The notes beneath the pieces are model-generated. The model saw only the letters and a program-made list of their open reading frames with translations, did not search any database and was not told the DNA's origin. Made by a program: the position numbers and the translations under genes. A stretch of 10,037 bases of DNA from Clostridiales bacterium UBA1381. Its GTDB lineage: Bacteria; Bacillota; Clostridia; UBA1381. The stretch covers positions 1 through 10,037 of the forward strand of contig DBQZ01000005.1 in NCBI GenBank assembly GCA_002305435.1. The letters are read 5' to 3'. Positions 1 to 5,090 of this stretch are shown one piece after another; position 1 is the first letter of the stretch; each line of letters opens with the position of its first letter.

Positions 1-4
1 CGTA

Positions 5-13
5 TGGTATAAT
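5..13 (+). promoter_or_regulatory. Extended -10 promoter of the rubredoxin gene
   Basis: TATAAT lies at 8-13 and is preceded by TG one base upstream (5-6), which gives the extended -10 form TGnTATAAT. Any -35 box would lie to the left of the window and cannot be seen. The predicted transcription start is near base 20, giving a leader of about 47 nt for the rubredoxin. Confidence 0.65.
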
Positions 14-24
14 ACAGTTAGAAA

Positions 25-40
25 TCCCGCCAATGCGGGA
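25..40 (+). promoter_or_regulatory. 5'-terminal stem-loop in the rubredoxin leader
   Basis: TCCCGC (25-30) and GCGGGA (35-40) form a perfect 6-bp stem with a CAAT loop. It begins only about 5 nt after the expected transcript start. There is no T-tract, so it is not a terminator. A stabilising 5' hairpin is the simplest reading, which is inference. Confidence 0.45.
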
Positions 41-66
41 AATATAACGAAAGGCAGGTAACAGCT

Positions 67-222
67 ATGAAGAAGTACGTTTGCCCCTGCGGCTATGTTT
101 ACGATCCTGAGGTAGGCGATCCCGATAACGGAGTTGCTCCCGGCACAGCATGGGAGGATGTTCCCGAGGATTGGGTATGTCCAATATGTATGCTCGGCAA
201 GGATGCCTTTGAGGAAGAATAA
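67..222 (+). CDS. Rubredoxin, 51 aa, with a CXC first knuckle
   Basis: This is a small soluble iron-sulfur electron carrier. In anaerobes, rubredoxins pass electrons to enzymes such as rubrerythrin, superoxide reductase or flavodiiron proteins. The 51-residue length fits the family, as do YDPEVGDPDNG (12-22), the APGTAWEDVPEDWVCP core (24-39) and the acidic C-terminus. Iron is normally held by two CXXCG knuckles. Here the first is C6-P-C8-G9-Y10, one residue short, and the second is C38-P-I-C41 followed by Met42 where the family has Gly. All four Cys are present, so iron binding is still likely. ATG at 67 has a modest AGG element 8 nt upstream. The redox partner is not encoded in the window. 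Identity is certain; the effect of the altered knuckles is unknown. Confidence 0.95.
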   Translation: MKKYVCPCGYVYDPEVGDPDNGVAPGTAWEDVPEDWVCPICMLGKDAFEEE

Positions 223-225
223 ACC

Positions 226-269
226 GAAAGCCCCGCCTTTTCCCATTGGGCAAGAGGAGGGGCTTTTTA
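226..269 (+). terminator. Intrinsic terminator between rubredoxin and hemC
   Basis: AAAGCCCC (227-234) pairs with GGGGCTTT (259-266), with further imperfect pairing inside (CCTTTTCCC against GGGCAAGAGG), followed by a short T-run to 268. It closes the rubredoxin transcript. The T-run is short, so some readthrough into hemC is plausible. Confidence 0.75.
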
Positions 270-290
270 AATAGGAAAGGAGAGGAACGT

Positions 291-1133
291 ATGATAGCAG
301 CAACGAGGGGGAGCGAGCTTGCGCTTGTGCAGACGAGGCTTGTGGAGGAGGCTCTTGCGGCAAAAGGAGTAGAATGTAGAGAGCTTGTGGTAAAGACCGA
401 GGGCGACAAAGACCGCAGTACGCCGCTTTCGCAGATGGGCGGACGTGGAGTGTTCGTATCTGCGGTTGAGGATGCTGTGCTTTTTGGCAAGGCGGATATT
501 GCGGTGAACAGCGCAAAGGATATGCCCTCACGGCTCCGTCCGGGGATGTGCATAGGAGCGGTTCTAAAGCGTGAGGATCCAAGGGATATGATAGTCACGC
601 TAAAGGGAGAGGAGCTTTTGCCGGGGGATACGGTCGGCACGTCAAGCCCCCGCCGGACGAGCCAGCTCGGGGATGAGTATGAGTATTTCCCGCTCAGGGG
701 GAATATAGCGACACGGCTTCGGGCTGTATCCGAGGGCAGGTGCAAGGCTGTTGTGATGGCGGCTGCTGCTGCAAAGCGGCTCGGATATTTCGAGGACGAG
801 GACTTCTGCTCGAAATTTGATGTGCGGATTTTATCGCACGAGGAAATGATCCCGGCGGCGGGGCAGGGGATAATCGCCGTGGAATGTGCGGTAAATTCGC
901 CGCTTCTGCCGCTTCTGGCAGAGATAAACGACGACGAGACGTACGTCTGCCTTGCGGCGGAGCGGCATTTTATGTCGGTCATGAACGCCGGCTGCCACGA
1001 AAGCGCAGGCGCATACGCCCGAATAGAGGACGGCGTTGTGCATATGGTGGGGTATTGGCATGGCAAAATATGCCGTGCTGCGGAAAAGAGCCCGATCCTC
1101 GCCGCATATAGGCTGGCGGAGGTTTTGCGCTAA
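291..1133 (+). CDS. hemC: Hydroxymethylbilane synthase (porphobilinogen deaminase)
   Basis: This cytoplasmic tetrapyrrole enzyme condenses four porphobilinogens into hydroxymethylbilane, the precursor of siroheme, corrinoids and heme. Family motifs appear in order: ATRGSELAL (4-12), KTEGD (35-39), NSAKDMPS (73-80, with catalytic-type Asp77), GTSSPRR (116-122), LRGNIATRL (135-143), AAGQGI (189-194) and NAGCHESAG (232-240). Cys235 in the last is the attachment site of the dipyrromethane cofactor. At 280 aa it is somewhat shorter than the roughly 310 aa of enterobacterial enzymes, mainly in the C-terminal domain. The ATG at 291 is chosen because GGAAAGGAGAGG sits just upstream. A longer frame from 246 would place translation inside the terminator hairpin. 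No other tetrapyrrole gene lies nearby and I see no promoter of its own, so it may depend on readthrough from the rubredoxin promoter. Confidence 0.95.
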   Translation: MIAATRGSELALVQTRLVEEALAAKGVECRELVVKTEGDKDRSTPLSQMGGRGVFVSAVEDAVLFGKADIAVNSAKDMPSRLRPGMCIGAVLKREDPRDMIVTLKGEELLPGDTVGTSSPRRTSQLGDEYEYFPLRGNIATRLRAVSEGRCKAVVMAAAAAKRLGYFEDEDFCSKFDVRILSHEEMIPAAGQGIIAVECAVNSPLLPLLAEINDDETYVCLAAERHFMSVMNAGCHESAGAYARIEDGVVHMVGYWHGKICRAAEKSPILAAYRLAEVLR

Positions 1134-1177
1134 AAAGAGGGTGCGGCAAAACTTGTGTTTTGCTACACCCCCTTTTT
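1132..1177. terminator. Bidirectional terminator shared by hemC and the convergent operon
   Basis: AAAAAG (1132-1137), GGGTG (1139-1143) and GCAAAAC (1146-1152) pair across a TTGT loop with GTTTTGC (1157-1163), CACCC (1166-1170) and CTTTTT (1172-1177). A T-run follows the stem on either strand. The stop codon of hemC (1131-1133) and that of the minus-strand gene (1176-1178) lie at the two feet of the stem, so one 46-bp element ends both transcripts. Confidence 0.88.
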
Positions 1178-1751
1178 ATATATTCTCCCTGTCCTCATCC
1201 ATCATCCCGTCAAGATACCGGCGGACGATGTCAACGCAGGCACGAAAGCCGGCGGCTGAGGAATTTAGGCAGAGGTGGAAATTTGCCGCCTCCTGCCAAT
1301 GGCGGCCGGTGTGGAATTCGTAGTACGTTCTTCTCGTCTTGTCCTTGCAGCGGATGGCTTCTTTAGCCTCGGGCGGGTTCATTGAATAAAGCCGCATAAT
1401 CCGCCTGAGACGAGCTCTCGGGTCGGCGGTTACGAATACGTTTAACACGTCGGGGCGATCCCGCAGCACGAAATCGGCGCACCGTCCGACGATAACGCAG
1501 GGGCCTTTTGCGGCGGCCTCGATTATGGCCTGGGACTGCTTTTTAAAAAGCTCCATGTTCGGCCGCACGCCGCCGTCGTCCACTATGTACGAAAGCTCCT
1601 CATCGTCGGTGTAATCCTCGGTGTGGGATACAAGCTCTAAAAGCTCCCTGTCGTAAAACGGCAGATTAAGCTCAGCGGCGAGGAGCTTTCCCAGATTCTT
1701 GCCGCCGCTGCCGTACGTGCGTGATATTGTGATGATAAAATCGTTTTTCAT
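1176..1751 (-). CDS. Cytidylate-kinase-like family protein
   Basis: This 191-aa protein resembles the Cytidylate_kin2 group of P-loop kinases, common in Clostridia. The N-terminus carries the family P-loop variant SRTYGSGGKNLGK (10-22), followed by LNLPFYDRELL (29-39). Further features are VIVGRCADFVL (86-96), VFVTADPRARLRRIM (105-119), a basic lid-like segment DKTRRTYYEFHTGRHW (137-152) and FHLCLNSS (158-165). The fold implies ATP-dependent phosphoryl transfer, but members of this group are rarely characterised and the substrate need not be CMP; the housekeeping cmk is usually a separate gene. A strong GGAGGG site precedes ATG 1751. It is the last gene of the minus-strand operon, 75 bp after the glycosyltransferase, and I see no clear promoter in that gap. 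Family assignment is firm; function is uncertain. Confidence 0.85.
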   Translation of the reverse strand: MKNDFIITISRTYGSGGKNLGKLLAAELNLPFYDRELLELVSHTEDYTDDEELSYIVDDGGVRPNMELFKKQSQAIIEAAAKGPCVIVGRCADFVLRDRPDVLNVFVTADPRARLRRIMRLYSMNPPEAKEAIRCKDKTRRTYYEFHTGRHWQEAANFHLCLNSSAAGFRACVDIVRRYLDGMMDEDRENI

Positions 1752-1826
1752 AGAAGAAAACCCTCCTTTTTCCTAAACATTTAAAAACCTATCACTCACC
1801 CGATATAGCCGTCCCCGTCAGCCGTA

Positions 1827-2699
1827 TCAGGCAAAATGCTCCATAAGCGCCCTGATAATATCAGAGTCAACATTGCTGTCGAATTTGCGGGCGAACATCA
1901 TAGGGGAGCTTATAAGCTCGCCGAAGTCGTCTCTGCGGAATATGTACGGTTCTCCCCTCTCCCAGTCGATATAGCGGACGATTGATATATGGTTGTCGTC
2001 GAACTTGCTGTAATACAGCTTTGAGCGGAAGGGGGAGTTTATGACGATAGTCTGCAAAAAAACCTCGTCGCAGTTTTTCGTCCTTTTAAACACCTTGCGT
2101 ATCCATGGCTCGGAATGTATAACATGGCGGGCGAGGCTGTCGGTTATGCTGAACCAGTTTGCGCCCTTGGCGAAATTGATGTTTTTGTTTCTTGCGACTC
2201 CGACAGCTTTTTGCAGGGGGAGGAGAAGCTCGTCGAATTTCACGAATAAATTCCCAGCCCTGCCCGCAAGCTCTGAGAAGGGGTAGAAGTACCTCACCCT
2301 GCCGCAGAACAAGAACTCCTCGCTCTGGAAGTTGACAAACTCCTTATCCTCGTTGTCAGTGAAGAAGCGGTAAATTTCATCACGGGATTTAATCGGCAGA
2401 TCCTGACCGGACAGGAGGTGGTAATGGCTGTAGCTAGCGGTATTTGCGGCGGCTTTTAGGAGTATCAGCTCTGCGTTTATCTGGCTGTATCCTCCCCAGG
2501 CAACGCTTGTGCGCTTTGTGTGGACAATGCGGCTGTGAGATGCTGAGCGTTTTATTTCATCCGGATTGTACCGTTTATTTTTGATGTCCATGTGGATGAA
2601 AATATCATTCCTCGGATCGTCAAGCATTTTGAGCAAGGTTCTGAAGCAGAGATCGTCCCTGTGCGCCATTATCAGGTACGCTTGTTTTTTATCTTCCAT
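1827..2699 (-). CDS. GT14-type beta-1,6-N-acetylglucosaminyltransferase-like protein
   Basis: This 290-aa protein resembles the core-2/I-branching (Branch, GT14) glycosyltransferases. Supporting segments are AYLIMAHRD (7-15), IFIHMDIK (33-40), VAWGGYSQINAELILL (67-82), the highly typical YHLLSGQDLPIKS (93-105), GANWFSIT (179-186) and CDEVFLQTIV (210-219). The basic RRDDF near the C-terminus (255-259) is also family-like. Bacterial relatives add sugars, often GlcNAc, to cell-surface glycans; the donor and acceptor here cannot be read from sequence. There is no signal peptide or membrane segment, so it should act in the cytoplasm or at the inner membrane face. A GAGG site lies 9 nt before ATG 2699. 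It starts 21 bp after the aldo/keto reductase stop, so the two are probably co-transcribed. Confidence 0.88.
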   Translation of the reverse strand: MEDKKQAYLIMAHRDDLCFRTLLKMLDDPRNDIFIHMDIKNKRYNPDEIKRSASHSRIVHTKRTSVAWGGYSQINAELILLKAAANTASYSHYHLLSGQDLPIKSRDEIYRFFTDNEDKEFVNFQSEEFLFCGRVRYFYPFSELAGRAGNLFVKFDELLLPLQKAVGVARNKNINFAKGANWFSITDSLARHVIHSEPWIRKVFKRTKNCDEVFLQTIVINSPFRSKLYYSKFDDNHISIVRYIDWERGEPYIFRRDDFGELISSPMMFARKFDSNVDSDIIRALMEHFA

Positions 2700-2720
2700 A
2701 TATATACCTCATGGATGAGT

Positions 2721-3827
2721 TTATTCAGCAAACGCCGCTTCAATCTTCTTCATAAGCGACGGTGAATCTATATGCTGGGGACAGACCTTAAGGCATTTTC
2801 CGCAGCCGACGCAGGCAGAGGCAGCGGTTGTAATCTCAGCGTACATCTCCCTTGCCTTTTTCATCCCCTTTGATACGGTGGCGTTGTAGGCCTCATAAAC
2901 GGCGGGGATGTCTATCCCTAAGGGGCAGGGCATACAGTAGGCGCATTTCGTGCAGGGGACGAGAGCCATTTTGTCGAAAATCTCCTTTGCGTTTTCGTAC
3001 ATTTTCAAATCCTCGTCGGAGAGCATCCCTATATGGGAGCGGCTCATGTATGCGAGGTTATCCTCGACCTGCTGCATTGTGCTCATGCCGGAGAGTACAA
3101 GGCCTACCTCGGGCATATTCCAGAGGAAATCAAAGCCAAGCTCCGGAGGGGTTTTGCCTTTTGGGAGGGCTGAGAGAACACGTTCGGGCGGGCTTGCCAA
3201 GCGGCCGCCGAGGAGCGGTTCCATGATTATCACCGAAAGCCCCTTTGAGTGGGCGTAGCGAAGCCCCTCGATACCCGCCTGGTAGTCGGTGTTTATGTAG
3301 TTCATCTGAATCTGGCAGAAATCCCAGTCGGGACACATATCGACAATGCGCTTAAAGGAGTCGAGGCTGTCGTGGAACGAAAAGCCCATATGGCGGATAA
3401 CGCCTTTTTCCTTGAGTGAGCGGAGCTTGTCGATAAGGCCGAATTTTAGTACGATCTCATCCACTCTCTGTTTGTCGAGGGCGTGGAGGAGGTAGAAATC
3501 GATATAATCGGTGGAGAGCTTTTTGAGCTGGTCGTCGAAAATACGCTCAAAATCGCCCTCTTTTTTAACCTCCCAGACGGGGCATTTTGTGGCGATGTTT
3601 ACTTTAGTGCGCAGGTTGTTTTCTGCTAAAAATTCGCCGAGCAGATCCTCGCTTTCGCCGTCATGGTAGGGGTAGGCGGTATCGTAGTAGTTAACCCCGC
3701 CCTCGTAGGCTTTTAGGAGCATTTGCTTTGCGGTGGAGCGGTCGATTTTACCGTCGTCGGTTTTTGGGAATCTCATACAGCCGAAACCGAGGGGTGAAAC
3801 CTCAATATCTGTAAATTTCCTGTACAT
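2721..3827 (-). CDS. Aldo/keto reductase with C-terminal [4Fe-4S] ferredoxin-like domain
   Basis: This 368-aa protein joins an aldo/keto reductase barrel (about 1-285) to an iron-sulfur tail. The barrel carries the catalytic tetrad: Asp49 in NYYDTAYPY, Tyr54, Lys81 in IATKCP and His115 in FYLLHALDK. The tail has Cys292, 295, 298 and 301 (CTKCAYCMPCP) and a second canonical set Cys339, 342, 345 and 349 (CVGCGKCLKVCP), enough for two clusters. Such fusions are frequent in anaerobic Firmicutes. They are thought to reduce carbonyl substrates with NAD(P)H or cluster electrons, but physiological substrates are mostly unknown. AAAGGA lies 9 nt upstream of ATG 3827. It is the first gene of the minus-strand operon, with a leader of about 80 nt from the promoter at 3916-3944. 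Its tie to the two downstream genes is unclear. Confidence 0.93.
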   Translation of the reverse strand: MYRKFTDIEVSPLGFGCMRFPKTDDGKIDRSTAKQMLLKAYEGGVNYYDTAYPYHDGESEDLLGEFLAENNLRTKVNIATKCPVWEVKKEGDFERIFDDQLKKLSTDYIDFYLLHALDKQRVDEIVLKFGLIDKLRSLKEKGVIRHMGFSFHDSLDSFKRIVDMCPDWDFCQIQMNYINTDYQAGIEGLRYAHSKGLSVIIMEPLLGGRLASPPERVLSALPKGKTPPELGFDFLWNMPEVGLVLSGMSTMQQVEDNLAYMSRSHIGMLSDEDLKMYENAKEIFDKMALVPCTKCAYCMPCPLGIDIPAVYEAYNATVSKGMKKAREMYAEITTAASACVGCGKCLKVCPQHIDSPSLMKKIEAAFAE

Positions 3828-3862
3828 ATGGTATCAGTCCTTTCTAAAAATCCGTTAAATTG

Positions 3863-3876
3863 TCACAAATTTGTGA
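3863..3876. promoter_or_regulatory. Perfect 14-bp palindrome, candidate operator
   Basis: TCACAAATTTGTGA is an exact palindrome. Its centre is about 60 bp upstream of the predicted plus-strand start (near 3930), a position typical of class I activators. It also falls in the early transcribed leader of the minus-strand operon. The half-site TCACAAA resembles CRP/FNR-superfamily half-sites, but in the reverse order to the Escherichia coli CRP consensus. The binding protein is unknown. Confidence 0.45.
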
Positions 3877-3887
3877 GCAAAACGGCG

Positions 3888-3897
3888 CAAACGTTTG
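3888..3897. promoter_or_regulatory. Palindrome CAAACGTTTG overlapping the plus-strand -35
   Basis: CAAACGTTTG is an exact 10-bp palindrome with a central CG, like the AAACGTTT core of LacI/CcpA-family operators. It overlaps the first bases of the -35 box (3895-3900). The outer bases fit a catabolite-repression (cre) consensus poorly, so the assignment is tentative. Confidence 0.35.
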
Positions 3898-3923
3898 ACA
3901 AAGCCTCTTTTTTTTAGTATAAT
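3895..3923 (+). promoter_or_regulatory. Consensus promoter of the secreted stalk-domain gene
   Basis: TTGACA (3895-3900), 17-bp spacer containing an 8-bp T-run, TATAAT (3918-3923). Both boxes match the housekeeping-sigma consensus exactly. Predicted start is near 3930, giving a leader of about 67 nt before ATG 3997. Confidence 0.9.
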
Positions 3924-3944
3924 ATATTTTGAACAGTTTGTCAA
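3916..3944 (-). promoter_or_regulatory. Divergent promoter of the aldo/keto reductase operon
   Basis: On the minus strand, TTGACA (complement of 3939-3944), a 17-bp spacer and TATACT (complement of 3916-3921). The -10 box overlaps the plus-strand -10 (3918-3923) by four base pairs, so RNA polymerase should not be able to open both at once. Confidence 0.8.
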
Positions 3945-3956
3945 TTGAATGTCAAT
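3939..3956. repeat. Direct repeat TGTCAAT with 11-bp period
   Basis: TGTCAAT occurs at 3939-3945 and 3950-3956, starts 11 bp apart, about one helical turn. The left copy is the minus-strand -35 box. The pair could be a tandem operator or chance in an AT-rich region. Confidence 0.3.
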
Positions 3957-3996
3957 AAATTCTGCAAAGGAATTTTTTAAGGAGATGAATTTTATA

Positions 3997-4959
3997 ATGA
4001 AGAAACCCTTGGCGATTATACTAACAGCAGCGCTCACAGCCGCCTTTATTCCGGCGGGGGCTGCCGAGAGCTGGAGGGAAGCGTTTATAACACGGCTTAT
4101 GAGCCTGATGTCGAGGAATCCCGCATACCAGAATCTCGTAATGACCGACCTTGACTTCAACGGTATCCCGGAGGCATTTGTGGTAGCCGACTCCGTATCG
4201 GGCGGAATAGGAGAGGGGATAACGATGCAGGGCGGTGTTATCACCGACATAACCGTGCCCGGCAACGTTGTCGGCCGCTGCCTTGAGGATATAACGGTAT
4301 ATCAGGAGGAGAACGGTGAGTTAAGAGCCGTAGGCAAGGAAGTAGGCCGCTACACGGGCGAGATTGAGTATTACTACATGACGTTTGACGGCACGACCCT
4401 CACCTGCCAGCCGACGGAAAAAGCGGTATTTGCCGCCCTGCCGGCGATACCGTACACGGACGTGTACACGCACGACGTGTTTGAAAACGGGTACCCGAGC
4501 CGCACGAAGCTGGCGCAGTTTGTAAACTCCTACGTTGTGCCGAACAATGTGCGTGCCGAGCTTTCATCTGATGAGATTTTGATAAACGGCGAGAAGGTTG
4601 AAATTGTCGGCTATAATATCAATTACAGCAACTATTATAAGGTACGTGATATAGCGATGCTTTTGCGGACAACGCCTGTGCGGTTTAACGTCGTATGGGA
4701 CGAGGAGCTTGGCGGCGTCAACATAATAACGGGGCAGAGGTACGAGATAGTCGGCGGAGAGCTTGACCTTGGGACGACCGAGGCGAAAGAAATTGCGGAA
4801 AATTCGTCCCCTGTTTATATAAACGGTAATATTTCCGCACTTGAGTCATATAATATAGATGGGAACAATTACTTTAAAATCCGTGATTTGGCAGATGCTA
4901 TAGGATTTTCGGTGGATTACAACGCAGCCGAGGGTCAGGTGCTTATAACGACCGGCTGA
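3997..4959 (+). CDS. Secreted protein with two copper-amine-oxidase-N-like (stalk) repeats
   Basis: This 320-aa protein starts with a clear signal peptide: MKK, a hydrophobic stretch to about residue 19, and an AGA-type cleavage site near 22. Residues 51-59 (DLDFNGIPE) resemble a calcium-binding DxDxNG loop. The C-terminal third holds two related units, about 194-246 and 273-320. Each has ING, then YNI, then NYYKVRDIA or NYFKIRDLA, then VNIITG or VLITTG. This is the pattern of the copper amine oxidase N-terminal-like (stalk) domain, which in Clostridia is usually an extracellular module and not an oxidase. No catalytic domain is visible and the middle (70-190) is unrecognised. AAGGAG lies 12 nt before ATG 3997; an ATG at 3985 directly abuts it and is less likely. 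No terminator separates it from the acyltransferase promoter downstream. Confidence 0.82.
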   Translation: MKKPLAIILTAALTAAFIPAGAAESWREAFITRLMSLMSRNPAYQNLVMTDLDFNGIPEAFVVADSVSGGIGEGITMQGGVITDITVPGNVVGRCLEDITVYQEENGELRAVGKEVGRYTGEIEYYYMTFDGTTLTCQPTEKAVFAALPAIPYTDVYTHDVFENGYPSRTKLAQFVNSYVVPNNVRAELSSDEILINGEKVEIVGYNINYSNYYKVRDIAMLLRTTPVRFNVVWDEELGGVNIITGQRYEIVGGELDLGTTEAKEIAENSSPVYINGNISALESYNIDGNNYFKIRDLADAIGFSVDYNAAEGQVLITTG

Positions 4960-4976
4960 TAAGAGGGAAATCCTGC

Positions 4977-5006
4977 TTGACAAAGGGCAGAGGTGTGTAG
5001 TATAAT
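4977..5006 (+). promoter_or_regulatory. Promoter of the MBOAT/DHHW operon
   Basis: TTGACA (4977-4982), 18-bp spacer, TATAAT (5001-5006). Predicted start is near 5013, giving a structured leader of about 78 nt before ATG 5091. The 12-base string around its -35 recurs at the ribosomal operon promoter. Confidence 0.88.
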
Positions 5007-5030
5007 AGACGATATTATTTAAAACAGGCA

Positions 5031-5073
5031 GCCGGCGAAAATGCCGGCAAGCGGCGGACGAGCCTTACCGCCG
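5031..5073 (+). promoter_or_regulatory. Tandem hairpins in the acyltransferase leader
   Basis: Hairpin 1 pairs GCCGGC (5031-5036) with GCCGGC (5043-5048) over a GAAAAT loop. Hairpin 2 pairs CGGCGG (5052-5057) with CCGCCG (5068-5073). The ribosome binding site AAAGGAG (5076-5082) follows directly. A third GCCGG (5070-5074) could pair instead with CCGGC in hairpin 1, which would give an alternative fold. It matches no riboswitch class I can recognise. Confidence 0.5.
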
Positions 5074-5090
5074 GGAAAGGAGAAAGCAGG

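Noticed and set aside
246..290. A 15-residue N-terminal extension of hemC
   Set aside because: The start at 246 lies inside a terminator hairpin with no ribosome binding site, while ATG 291 has a strong one and gives the expected family N-terminus.
65..1066. A 333-codon minus-strand open frame over rubredoxin and hemC
   Set aside because: It is Ser/Pro/Arg-rich low-complexity protein, antisense to two certain genes, and crosses the terminator at 226-269.
1752..1826. Separate promoter for the cytidylate-kinase-like gene
   Set aside because: CTGACG-like and AT-rich pieces occur on the minus strand, but no pair of boxes has acceptable spacing.
3997..4959. Active copper amine oxidase
   Set aside because: Only the small N-terminal-like stalk repeats are present; the protein is far too short and has no topaquinone-site catalytic domain.
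5031..5090. Cyclic-di-GMP (GEMM) riboswitch before the acyltransferase
   Set aside because: The surface-glycan context is tempting, but the conserved GCAAA-type elements and the spacing of the two GEMM stems are absent.
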